Source: Pontiellaceae bacterium (lineage in GTDB: Bacteria > Verrucomicrobiota > Kiritimatiellia > Kiritimatiellales > Pontiellaceae). Taken from it: 13,965 nt of DNA. Shown piece after piece: positions 1 through 7,284 of the stretch; the stretch's first letter is position 1; each line of letters begins with the position of its first letter. The translations under genes and the position numbers were made by a program. The DNA lies in NCBI GenBank assembly GCA_016937035.1, contig JAFGWS010000162.1, positions 1 to 13,965 on the forward strand, in the 5' to 3' direction. The notes below the pieces were generated by a model. That model made no database searches, was not told the origin of the DNA, and saw nothing but the letters and a program-made list of their open reading frames with translations.

Positions 1-2
1 AG

Positions 3-71
3 GCGTTTCAAGAAGGGGAATGCACTATTGCCGGAGGCGACTTCTGCAACCAGTTGGAGTTGTTCGATTAA
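3..71 (+). other. possible 3' end of an upstream gene cut by the window edge
   Basis: Reading from base 3 gives about 22 codons that look like ordinary protein (residues such as GGDFCNQLELFD) before a TAA at 69-71. It could be the C-terminus of a gene that starts before the window. It could also be an upstream portion of the sensor kinase in another frame, because PAS-like sequence of the kinase resumes only a few bases later. There is too little sequence to name a family. Confidence 0.25.
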
Positions 72-85
72 TATTGGGACACTAG

Positions 86-235
86 TGGATTAAGAATGTA
101 AATCAGGGCACCTGTGATATCAGCGGATATTCGCGCGAAGAGCTGGTCGGATCGCTTTGCGATATTATCTGCCCCAAAGGATCCGAAAGCAAAAACTGCC
201 CGATCTGGGAGGTCGGGGAGATCGGTTTCGAAGGG
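86..235 (+). pseudogene. 5' remnant of the first PAS domain of the hybrid kinase, without a usable start
   Basis: This stretch is in the same frame as the kinase that begins at the ATG at 236 and reads as good PAS-domain sequence: an N-V-N-Q segment near 98-106, then a D-I-S-G-Y-S-R-E-E-L-V-G motif, the classic PAS helix. An in-frame TAG lies at 83-85, and no ATG, GTG or TTG occurs between it and 236. The PAS domain is therefore coded upstream of any possible start. The likely explanation is a nonsense mutation, a frameshift or a sequencing error just upstream of 86. The frame is open again from 2 to 82, where a PVGVV segment could be the preceding PAS strand, but that part is arginine-rich and unconvincing. 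Confidence 0.55.
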
Positions 236-1951
236 ATGGATACCTTCGTGAAAACGCGCGATGGACGGATGAATCCGATTCTGAAAAATGCACGGCGCGT
301 GATGGTTAACGGCGAGGAGCACATTCTCGAAGTCTTCCAGGATACGCGCCGGCAGAAGGAAAATGAACAGGCGCTGCGCGACAGCGAAGCGCGCATGAGC
401 AGTATCTTTCGTGCCGCTCCCATCGGGGTGGGGACATCGTTCAATGGACGCATCGAAAGCGTGAATGAGCGCTTCAGCGAAATTACCGGGTATTCAAAGG
501 AGGAGATAGTTGGCCAAAGTCCCGAAATCCTGTTTGAGGATCGGGAAAACTTTGCAGAAATACGCAGCGCCTATATGGCCGAACTCAATGACCAAAACAG
601 TACTACCCGAGAGGTGCGCTGTCGCCGAAAAGATGGACGCGTCGTCGATATTCTGCTGAATCTTGCCCGCATCGAAAACGAGAATGACGAAGAAGGGGTC
701 ACGTTCACCGTTCTCGATATCACAGAACTCAAAAAGGCCGAGACTGAACGTGAAGAGCTGCGCGAACACTATTATCAGGCGATGAAAATGGAGTCGGTGG
801 GGCGTCTGGCCGGAGGCATTGCCCACGATCTGAATAATCTGCTTACGCCCATCCTTGGATATAGCGAACTCCTGCTGCTCGACGGCATTCCAAGGATGTA
901 TCATTTATCGGAAAGAGCGGGATACGAATATGATGAGGATCCTCTTGAGCCGGCCAGAGAAATTGTCAGCGCAGCAAAAAAGGCCAAAGATCTGGTCCAG
1001 CAGTTGTTGGCCTTCGGCCGCAAGCAAACACTCCGCTTTAATCGTGTTGACCTGAATGAACTGATTACGCGTTTTGAAAAATTACTGCGGCGTACAGTTC
1101 GTGAAGACATCATGATTGAAATGCGCCTGTTCCCGGGCGAGCTGATTTCTGAAGGAGACTGCGGCCAGCTTGAACAGGTGGTCATGAATCTGGTGGTAAA
1201 CGCTCGCGACGCCATGCCTGATGGCGGGGTACTTTCCATTGAAACCGGTGTTACGGCCTTATCAGAGTCCGACATTTCTACCAAGGATGAGATTGAACCG
1301 GGTTGGTACAACGTAATCACTATATGCGACACCGGACATGGAATGGACGAAGAGACCGTCCACAATATTTTTGAGCCCTTCTTCACGACCAAGAGCATCG
1401 ATAAAGGTTCGGGACTCGGTCTGTCGACGGTCTATGGAATCATTAAACAACACAACGGGACCGTTTCTGTTCAAAGTGCTCCGGACAAAGGAACCTGTTT
1501 CAGAATTTTCCTTCCGGTCGTCGGGAAAAGTGATCAGGAAGAAGATCGGCCTGCTGAGACCGCAGAAATCGTTCGCGGCAATGGAACGATCTTGTTGACG
1601 GAAGATAACCCGCAGGTACGAAGACTCATCTATTCCACTTTGAAACACCATGGTTACCGTGTCATTGATGCTGCGGACGGCGTAGACGCCCTCGAAAAAC
1701 TGAAGGCATATGGAAAACGCATCGACCTGTTGGTGAGTGATGTGGTGATGCCCAAAATGAACGGGAAGCAACTATACGATGCGGTCGAAAAAATTCAGCC
1801 CGGAGTGCCTGTTCTCTTTATGTCCGGGCATTCTGACGATGTTCTCGCCCACCGCGGCATTGTAGATACAGACATCAACTACCTGCAGAAACCTTTCTCC
1901 ATAACAGCACTCACCGAAAAAATCTGTGCGTTGCTGGAGCACTCGAAGTAA
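236..1951 (+). CDS. hybrid sensor histidine kinase with C-terminal receiver domain (PAS-PAS-HisKA-HATPase-REC)
   Basis: A two-component signalling protein predicted to autophosphorylate on a histidine and pass the phosphate to its own receiver. From the ATG at 236: residues 1-45 are the tail of a PAS domain, 47-165 a second PAS domain (E-I-T-G-Y-S-K-E-E-I-V-G), about 180-255 the dimerisation domain with phosphoacceptor H197 in GGIAHDLNN, and 300-430 the ATPase domain. The ATPase has an N box around N319-N323, G1 box DTGHGM at 365-370, F box EPFFTTK and G2 box GSGLGLS at 391-397. The receiver (about 450-568) has acidic E456/D457, phospho-acceptor D502, S530 and K552. No transmembrane segment is visible in this part, so it is probably cytosolic unless the missing N-terminus is membrane-bound. 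The first PAS domain is cut by an in-frame stop at 83-85, and no convincing Shine-Dalgarno precedes 236, so the gene may be damaged. Family assignment is secure; the ligand is unknown. Confidence 0.9.
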   Translation: MDTFVKTRDGRMNPILKNARRVMVNGEEHILEVFQDTRRQKENEQALRDSEARMSSIFRAAPIGVGTSFNGRIESVNERFSEITGYSKEEIVGQSPEILFEDRENFAEIRSAYMAELNDQNSTTREVRCRRKDGRVVDILLNLARIENENDEEGVTFTVLDITELKKAETEREELREHYYQAMKMESVGRLAGGIAHDLNNLLTPILGYSELLLLDGIPRMYHLSERAGYEYDEDPLEPAREIVSAAKKAKDLVQQLLAFGRKQTLRFNRVDLNELITRFEKLLRRTVREDIMIEMRLFPGELISEGDCGQLEQVVMNLVVNARDAMPDGGVLSIETGVTALSESDISTKDEIEPGWYNVITICDTGHGMDEETVHNIFEPFFTTKSIDKGSGLGLSTVYGIIKQHNGTVSVQSAPDKGTCFRIFLPVVGKSDQEEDRPAETAEIVRGNGTILLTEDNPQVRRLIYSTLKHHGYRVIDAADGVDALEKLKAYGKRIDLLVSDVVMPKMNGKQLYDAVEKIQPGVPVLFMSGHSDDVLAHRGIVDTDINYLQKPFSITALTEKICALLEHSK

Positions 1952-2159
1952 CTTCCTGAATCTCCAACAATCCGTTCGGTCCAAGCACGGTTGTTATCGA
2001 ATAGCGTTTCCAGACATTTCATCAAGCGCTCTTGGAAAATCGATTGTTCATATTCAAGGAGGAGTGGCTTTCCCAATAGCTGGCGTTTTTGGGATGGATA
2101 GTTCGAAGTTTTCGGGATAGATTTGGAACTCATTGGAGCATTCTGTTGCAGAGTTGAGT
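1952..2159. other. intergenic spacer between hybrid kinase and hemerythrin
   Basis: About 260 bp separate the kinase stop from the hemerythrin start. I see no convincing gene here: short open frames lack coding character and ribosome binding sites. No strong intrinsic terminator follows the kinase. The only regulatory candidate is the -24/-12-like element at its right-hand end, listed separately. Confidence 0.5.
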
Positions 2160-2175
2160 TGGCATTATTCTAGCT
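2160..2175 (+). promoter_or_regulatory. candidate sigma-54 (-24/-12) promoter of the hemerythrin gene
   Basis: The sequence TGGCATTATTCTAGCT has the invariant GG (2161-2162) and GC (2173-2174) separated by exactly 10 bases. It matches TGGCA of the -24 element, while TTGC of the -12 element is changed to TAGC. Transcription would start near 2186, about 25 bp before the preferred ATG at 2211. This is a pattern match only; no activator site was identified. Confidence 0.35.
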
Positions 2176-2198
2176 CTTACTCGAGGCGTATAAACCGC

Positions 2199-2205
2199 AA
2201 GGAGG
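2199..2205 (+). promoter_or_regulatory. ribosome binding site that fixes the hemerythrin start
   Basis: AAGGAGG lies 5 bases before the ATG at 2211 and is close to a perfect Shine-Dalgarno. No comparable site precedes the in-frame ATG at 2133, which would add 26 residues lying before the hemerythrin fold. Confidence 0.8.
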
Positions 2206-2210
2206 GAGCA

Positions 2211-2618
2211 ATGGCGATTATTCAGTGGACAAAAGAGTTGAGTGTTGGCGTGGCGGAAATTGATCAGCAACATCAAAAGCTGATTGAAACGATCAACGAA
2301 CTTGAGACCGCGATGGAACAAGAAAAGGAAAAAGAAGTCCTGTTCGGAGTGATTCAGGAACTCATTGCTTATGCGAAAAACCATTTCAAAACGGAAGAGC
2401 AATATTTTGATCAGTTTGGTTACGAGGGCGGTAAGGTGCATAAAGCGCTGCATGTCAGCTTTGTTAAAAAAATATCTGAATTCTGTAAAGACTATATCGC
2501 TGGCCGGGCGGGGCTCTCTGTTAGTTTGCTGCATTTTCTTGGGGACTGGGTTGTGGATCATATTACCGGCGAGGACCATAAATATACGGACTGCTTCAAC
2601 AGCAATGGATTGTATTGA
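2211..2618 (+). CDS. bacteriohemerythrin
   Basis: A 135-residue single-domain hemerythrin: a four-helix bundle that binds O2 at a non-heme di-iron centre and serves in oxygen sensing, storage or delivery. All expected iron ligands can be placed: H21 in Q-Q-H-Q-K-L, H58 and E62 in N-H-F-K-T-E-E, H77 and H81 in K-V-H-K-A-L-H, and H117 and D122 in the W-V-V-D-H-I-T-G-E-D motif. The length matches stand-alone bacterial hemerythrins. The protein has no signal peptide and should be cytosolic. The start at 2211 is chosen over 2133 because of the AAGGAGG just upstream. The neighbouring PAS-containing kinase could be a functional partner in redox or oxygen response, but that rests on adjacency only. 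A possible sigma-54 promoter precedes the gene. Confidence 0.93.
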   Translation: MAIIQWTKELSVGVAEIDQQHQKLIETINELETAMEQEKEKEVLFGVIQELIAYAKNHFKTEEQYFDQFGYEGGKVHKALHVSFVKKISEFCKDYIAGRAGLSVSLLHFLGDWVVDHITGEDHKYTDCFNSNGLY

Positions 2619-2621
2619 GTA

Positions 2622-2928
2622 AAGGGGTCAGAAGCGGGTTGTTGAATTGGCTGAAAGTGATAATCCCAAAGAGCTGGATTTAAAATGGGTGAAGATTCGC
2701 CGGGGATGGTATTTGGGGGCGATCAGTTAAAGATCGATATGCTGAACGGATCAAGGAGCTTTCGGGTATAAGGGAATCGTTTTACGGCGACGAAGTCCGC
2801 CTGCACAATGAATATTGCGGCGAGGGCCGTTATGATTGTCGTGGTGACCGTCGCGGGTTCGGGATAGCGCCGGAAAGAATGGGGCTTATGTTACCCGTTT
2901 TTTGCTATTCGACTCCCAGAAACGGCAA
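2622..2928 (+). pseudogene. probable remnant of a REP-associated (IS200/Y1-like) transposase C-terminus
   Basis: This gap of about 310 bp contains no intact gene, but translated pieces in shifted frames line up into one protein-like path. About 2635-2731 codes for a segment containing D-L-K-W-V-K-I-R-R-G-W-Y-L-G. A frameshifted continuation from about 2717 contains A-E-R-I-K-E-L-S-G-I-R-E-S-F-Y-G-D-E followed by V-R-L-H-N-E. From memory of the family, this order (R-G-W/Y-x-L-G, then a helix, then E-S-F-x-G-D-x-V-R-x-H) resembles the C-terminal tail of REP-associated tyrosine transposases in Kiritimatiellota and Verrucomicrobia. At least one frameshift and stops at 2729-2731 and about 2930 make it non-functional, and the catalytic domain is absent. 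The assignment is tentative. Confidence 0.4.
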
Positions 2929-4410
2929 TTAGATCGACGGCTGGTTTGCAATCCATTGTGCCAAAAGGCGTGCTCCAAACAGCGTCGCCCCGGCGGATTG
3001 ATACGGTTTTGAGGATTCGAGCCACGCGGTGCCCGCAATGTCGATATGCGCCCAAGGAATCTCTTCGGGAACAAACTCCTGTAGAAAGGCGGCGGCTGTT
3101 GCCGTGCCGGCACCTCCCGATTTGCAGAGGTTGGAGAGGTCGGCAAAGTCGGACTTCATTTCGTCGGTGTATTCTTTGTACAGCGGGAGTTGCCAGAGGC
3201 GTTCGCCGGCTTCAGCGGCAGATTCGGTCAGGGCTTTAATCAACTCTTTATTGTTGCCCAGTACGGCAGAAGCGGCAGAGCCGAGCGCAACAATAACCGC
3301 TCCGGTGAGTGTCGCCAGATCCACAATGGAACGCGGTTTCATGTCGGCGGCAATGCCTAATGCATCCGCCAAAACCAGCCGGCCCTCGGCATCGGTGTTG
3401 AGGATTTCGATCGTTTTCCCGTTGTAGGCTTTAACAATATCGCCGGGGCGCGTGGCGCGGGATCCGGGCATATTTTCCACGGCTCCGAGAATGCCGACAA
3501 CCGGAATGTCAACGTTCATGCGGGCAATCATCTGCATGGCCGTTAGGACGGCCATGCCTCCGGATTTGTCGTAGCGCATCCAGCCCATTCCTTTTCCCGG
3601 CTTGAGCGAGATGCCTCCGCTGTCAAAGGTGACGGTTTTCCCAACCAGTACAATCGGCTTGGCTTTGGGATTCTTTCCGGCGTGCTTCAGAATGATGAGT
3701 CGGGCGTCCTGTGCGCTGCCTTGTGCTACGGAGAGAAGGGCGCCGCACCCTTTTTTACGCAGCGCATTGGAGTTGAGAATCTGACACTGCAGGCCGGTCT
3801 CTTTTGCCATGCTTTCGGCCCAATCCGCAATTTTTTCGGGTGGAGCTTCGTTAGCGGGAAGGTTGGAAAGATCAGCGGTGCTTAGTAACGCTGCTCCATG
3901 TGCTTCGGCGGTTTTGATGGCTGTATGATCCTGAATTTTTCCAACAAAGGTGAGCGAGGCTTGTCGGGCCGGTTTGTTTTGGGATTTAAACGGCGTAAAT
4001 TCATAGGTTCCCCACGCTGCGCCTCGGCCCACGAGGAGTTGGTAGTCTTTGTCCGGCACTTCGTTGAGTGGACTTTCCGCCGAAACAGCAAAGCTGTTCG
4101 CTCCGGCACTGCGCCCGGCACGAACGGCGGCAGCGGCCGCCTGTTCCAGGAGCCCGTTGTAAAAATAACGGGCGTCTCCGATGCCGGCGACAATGAGTTG
4201 TTTCGCTGGAATATTAAGTGTTGATGAGAGAGGCAGTACGGCAACCTCTCCGGCCTCACCTTTGAATGAGGTGTTCTCTGTTAATTCTTTGATCCATGTC
4301 TCCGCCGTTTGGTCCGCTGTTGAACGAAGAGCTGTTTTACCCCGGAAGAAAACGAGCAGGGCATCTTTTTTTTGTTGGGCAAGGGGCGTTCGTGATGTTG
4401 AAATTTTCAT
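2929..4410 (-). CDS. pepA: leucyl aminopeptidase, M17 family
   Basis: A 493-residue cytosolic M17 aminopeptidase that removes N-terminal residues from peptides using two divalent metal ions, normally as a hexamer. The N-terminal regulatory domain covers about 1-170 and the catalytic domain about 175-493. Active-site residues are all visible: K258 and D263 in V-G-K-T-V-T-F-D-S-G-G, catalytic K270, D281 in R-Y-D-K-S-G-G, and D340, E342 and R344 in the signature N-T-D-A-E-G-R-L. Length is normal. No Shine-Dalgarno is evident in front of the ATG at 4410. The stop of the upstream lipoprotein gene is only 4 bases away, so translation is probably coupled. It is the last gene of a three-gene minus-strand cluster. 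M17 enzymes may also act as DNA-binding proteins (XerA/PepA in E. coli); nothing here decides that. Confidence 0.93.
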   Translation of the reverse strand: MKISTSRTPLAQQKKDALLVFFRGKTALRSTADQTAETWIKELTENTSFKGEAGEVAVLPLSSTLNIPAKQLIVAGIGDARYFYNGLLEQAAAAAVRAGRSAGANSFAVSAESPLNEVPDKDYQLLVGRGAAWGTYEFTPFKSQNKPARQASLTFVGKIQDHTAIKTAEAHGAALLSTADLSNLPANEAPPEKIADWAESMAKETGLQCQILNSNALRKKGCGALLSVAQGSAQDARLIILKHAGKNPKAKPIVLVGKTVTFDSGGISLKPGKGMGWMRYDKSGGMAVLTAMQMIARMNVDIPVVGILGAVENMPGSRATRPGDIVKAYNGKTIEILNTDAEGRLVLADALGIAADMKPRSIVDLATLTGAVIVALGSAASAVLGNNKELIKALTESAAEAGERLWQLPLYKEYTDEMKSDFADLSNLCKSGGAGTATAAAFLQEFVPEEIPWAHIDIAGTAWLESSKPYQSAGATLFGARLLAQWIANQPSI

Positions 4411-4414
4411 GGGA

Positions 4415-4966
4415 TTATTGTGGGGTGGCGGCAGCAGGGCGATAATTTACCGCGAGTCCCATCTCGGAAATCAGTTGCTCAAAGTTCATTTTTCGTTGTT
4501 GGCTGTCTTCGTAGTAGATGGTGACGGTTTTTTCATCGAGGTCATAGGTGCAATCGAGAACGCCTTCTCTACGAACGGATTCATCGACGTATTTCTCATA
4601 CTTTTCCTGAGCAGCCCCATTCCATCTGTTGTCGAAGGCCCAGTAGCCGGGTTGATTGATGTTTTTCTGTAGAATGTTCGTGAAGAGAGGGTAGTTAAGC
4701 TGAGTTACAGTGCAGGTCGTTGGACTGTCATAAATTTCAACTTTTCCCGAGTCATCAACCACTCCGATAATCGAGTATTCCACGCAGTATTTAATCGCTT
4801 CTGCGATGGTTTTGTTCGTCATACCCGGGACCGCATATTGTGCGGTTTCTGCTTCGTTGCGGAAGCAGCCGAGCTTATCCATAAACGCCCGGGTTTTTCG
4901 TTCCTGTTCACAGCCTGATCCAATAATGAGCAGGGCCGTGAGTAGCGCTGTGTATAAAATTTTCAT
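4415..4966 (-). CDS. putative lipoprotein, uncharacterised, with possible degenerate HMA-like segments
   Basis: A 183-residue protein starting with a short basic end, a hydrophobic stretch (residues 4-15) and a G-S-G-C lipobox with C19, so a lipid-anchored envelope protein is likely; glycine at -3 is not the usual residue. The mature part has cysteines at 34, 61, 85 and 139. Two segments recall the heavy-metal-associated ferredoxin fold: A-V-P-G-M-T-N-K-T-I at 45-54, where metal-binding HMA domains have G-M-T-C-x-x-C, and a C-terminal strand-helix unit (about 136-175) with D-L-D-E-K-T-V-T-I-Y-Y followed by F-E-Q-L-I-S-E-M-G. The metal-binding CxxC is absent, so any such fold would not bind metal in the standard way. 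GGAG at 4974-4977 lies 7 bases before the ATG. The gene sits 14 bp after the glycosidase-like gene and 4 bp before pepA. Function unknown. Confidence 0.75.
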   Translation of the reverse strand: MKILYTALLTALLIIGSGCEQERKTRAFMDKLGCFRNEAETAQYAVPGMTNKTIAEAIKYCVEYSIIGVVDDSGKVEIYDSPTTCTVTQLNYPLFTNILQKNINQPGYWAFDNRWNGAAQEKYEKYVDESVRREGVLDCTYDLDEKTVTIYYEDSQQRKMNFEQLISEMGLAVNYRPAAATPQ

Positions 4967-4973
4967 GTGTATT

Positions 4974-4977
4974 CTCC
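4974..4977 (-). promoter_or_regulatory. ribosome binding site of the lipoprotein gene
   Basis: On the minus strand GGAG stands 7 bases before the ATG at 4966, within the 14-bp gap after the upstream stop. It supports this start and an operon arrangement. Confidence 0.65.
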
Positions 4978-4980
4978 AGA

Positions 4981-7179
4981 TCAGAGCTCCCGAAGCAGCT
5001 CAACTTCCTGCATAAAGGGATATTGATAGAGCTCTCTCCATTTAGGCGGCTCCAGTATACGTCCTTCTCTGTTCAGGAAAAGACCTTCCTGCAAAAGATC
5101 TCGGAATGTGCCGATCCGCTCTACGGCATCCGGGTAAATTTTTTCAAAAAAATAGCAGAAATCGTCGTAATACGATTGTGCTTCTGCATATTTGCCCTGA
5201 AGTTGCAGGACGATGCCTAATGAAACCATGGCGCTCGGGCTGTCCGGAGCGAGCTGGATCATTTGTCGCAAGTGCGTTTCCGCGTCTGCATACTCGCCGG
5301 ACATCATTAAATATTGTGCATTCTTCAGGTGGGCAAGCGCAGCCTCGTTCGGGTGGTGTTTGATGAGTTCTTTTGAGGCGCTCAGGATCTGTTCAGGATT
5401 ATTGGACAAGATGGCGGTGTTGAGCTCGGTTTTCTGAATGGAAAGCTCCGGCGGAGCTTCTTTTTCGCCGTAAAAAACCCGTATGCACAACAGAACCAAA
5501 ATGGTCGCAAAAACAATGATCGTGTCCGTTCGGTCCGCTTTCGTCTTGCGGGCCAGCTTGAAAAGAAAGCCGGTGATCCGTCCTTGACCGTATTGACGGT
5601 GTTGGTACGCGGCCTGAAGGTTGATGGTCAGTGCGGCGGTTGCCGGATTGAGTTTGAGAGCGGTTCCGTTTTCGAGCGAGAGCGCGTGCCGCTCCGTGAT
5701 GTTTTGGAGAATCAAGCGCGAAAAGTCAGCGAGCAGACTGCTGTCTGGATCTGCGGTTCTGAGCGATTCAAAAAGAACAAAATTCTGCAGTACGGGATAG
5801 GCTTTTCCGTCTTTAGAGGCCCTTTGCCGGCCGAGGATATTCTCTCCGGATTCGCGCATGCGATCCATGGTGGTGTTTTTCTGTATTTGCGGGAGATCAA
5901 GCCAAAGCAGGGGGGTGATCGTGGGGAATCCTTCGAGCGTGTGCATGCTGCCCCTCCGGTAGGATTTTGAGAAAAGCCCGGAGTTGTTGTCCCAGAACTG
6001 ATCCATGATGCTCTGTTTCAGGTTGGTCCTTTCCTCTTCAAACCAATGCGGTTTGGGTTGATCGGTCGGCAGTTGGTCCTGAAGGCGGTTGAGGGCTTCG
6101 ATTTCAGTCAAGAGAAAGATCGCCAGATCAACGGATACCAGATCAGATTCATAGAGGGTGGGATCGATCGGTTCAGCGCGGTTTTGCCAGCTGTAGATCT
6201 TTCTGCGCTTGGGATCAAAATGGCTCAGCATCCATTGAATATGACGCCGGAGCAGGGGAAGCGCGGCGGTCAGCCATTCCTGATTTTTGCGGACCTGCCA
6301 GACCCGTTCCGCTGTTTTCGCCATCAGGGGTTTTGGGGCCTCCGGAGAAAGGTTGACGGAAAAGGGCGAGACGTTGGCTGGAAGTGCTCCGGCGTTGGTC
6401 TGCAGCTTTAAGGCGCAGAGGAGAAGATCTTCAGCAATCTGCGGATCAATCAGGCTCCATGCCTGTGCCAGTGGAAAAAGTTCATTGATATTGAACTGTG
6501 GAGTATCTGATTCGGAGGATTGACTCCACGGAAGCGGAAGGCGTCCTTCGGCCGGGCGAAGAGCTTGAATCATCCGTTCGATGCAGATGGCTGAAAGTTC
6601 ATCATGGGTGGAAAGCTCTTTTGCCAATTCTGCGGCACCTGTTCGGGCGTTCAGTTCGTTCTGAATCCACTCTTCAATGTTGGTTGAAAGGTAGGTTTCT
6701 GCCCTTTGCTCGGCTTCTTCCCTGCTCGTGCACTTGTTGATCAGGCAAAAAAAATGATTCCGCTGTTTCAAGAAAACAACGGTGTCAGGACCGTCTATCC
6801 ATTGACTCTCGTTCTGCTTTTCAACCGGGTGTTCAGTCTCGGAATTGATCAGCTCACAGTCGGGAATGCCGATGGTTCGGCCCCACAAAACGCCCGGTTC
6901 CGGGCAGAAAACTTCAGCGCCACATTGCTGTTTTTTTCGTTCAAGGTAGGCGCAGAATCCGTTGGCCAGCATATTGATGCGACTTTTTTTAAAAACCGGA
7001 ATATGGAGTGCCCACTCTTCGGTTATGTCGGAGTCCGGGATAAGGTATCCGATGGTGTTTCGGGTCCGAAAAAAATGCTCGGGATTACTTTGCAGCGATT
7101 GCGCTCCGCAGTTTCGGGGTACAAATCTCCAGTCGGATACCCATGGATGCGGCGGATAGCGTTGGAAGATAAAATTCAT
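4981..7179 (-). CDS. membrane-anchored glycosidase-like (alpha/alpha)6 protein fused to C-terminal TPR repeats
   Basis: A 732-residue protein. Residues 1-175 look like an N-terminal beta-rich domain, and 180-535 like the helical (alpha/alpha)6 barrel of the trehalase/GH63/mannosylglycerate-hydrolase group; P-L-L-R-R-H-I-Q-W-M and E-S-D-L-V-S-V-D-L-A are the most family-like segments. A single hydrophobic helix spans about 553-569, preceded by K-x-x-R-K-T-K-x-x-R. About 578-665 contains TPR-type helices (A-E-A-Q-S-Y-Y; E-Y-A-D-A-E-T-H-L). There is no signal peptide, so the positive-inside rule puts the barrel in the cytoplasm and the TPRs outside. The usual catalytic W-x-x-G-x-D-N-S-P motif appears as W331-Q-N-R-A-E-P-I-D-P, so activity is uncertain. 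First gene of the cluster with the lipoprotein and pepA. No Shine-Dalgarno precedes the ATG at 7179. Open sequence continues in frame 60 bp upstream without a start codon. Family assignment is moderate, precise function unknown. Confidence 0.7.
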   Translation of the reverse strand: MNFIFQRYPPHPWVSDWRFVPRNCGAQSLQSNPEHFFRTRNTIGYLIPDSDITEEWALHIPVFKKSRINMLANGFCAYLERKKQQCGAEVFCPEPGVLWGRTIGIPDCELINSETEHPVEKQNESQWIDGPDTVVFLKQRNHFFCLINKCTSREEAEQRAETYLSTNIEEWIQNELNARTGAAELAKELSTHDELSAICIERMIQALRPAEGRLPLPWSQSSESDTPQFNINELFPLAQAWSLIDPQIAEDLLLCALKLQTNAGALPANVSPFSVNLSPEAPKPLMAKTAERVWQVRKNQEWLTAALPLLRRHIQWMLSHFDPKRRKIYSWQNRAEPIDPTLYESDLVSVDLAIFLLTEIEALNRLQDQLPTDQPKPHWFEEERTNLKQSIMDQFWDNNSGLFSKSYRRGSMHTLEGFPTITPLLWLDLPQIQKNTTMDRMRESGENILGRQRASKDGKAYPVLQNFVLFESLRTADPDSSLLADFSRLILQNITERHALSLENGTALKLNPATAALTINLQAAYQHRQYGQGRITGFLFKLARKTKADRTDTIIVFATILVLLCIRVFYGEKEAPPELSIQKTELNTAILSNNPEQILSASKELIKHHPNEAALAHLKNAQYLMMSGEYADAETHLRQMIQLAPDSPSAMVSLGIVLQLQGKYAEAQSYYDDFCYFFEKIYPDAVERIGTFRDLLQEGLFLNREGRILEPPKWRELYQYPFMQEVELLREL

Positions 7180-7284
7180 CTGAAAATAGTGTTTGTTCGC
7201 CTGCTGTTCTTCAAGCGAAAATCCCTCCGAACCCGCATTTCATTTTTTGAAATTCAATCGTTGACCCCGGGGTGGGAGTTCATG

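Noticed and set aside
2133..2210. Earlier in-frame ATG for the hemerythrin
   Set aside because: The extra 26 residues are not hemerythrin-like, overlap the candidate promoter, and lack a Shine-Dalgarno; AAGGAGG directs the start to 2211.
2880..2928. Possible terminator after pepA (CCGTTT facing AAACGG)
   Set aside because: The loop is about 20 bases and no T run follows on the minus strand, so it is not convincing.
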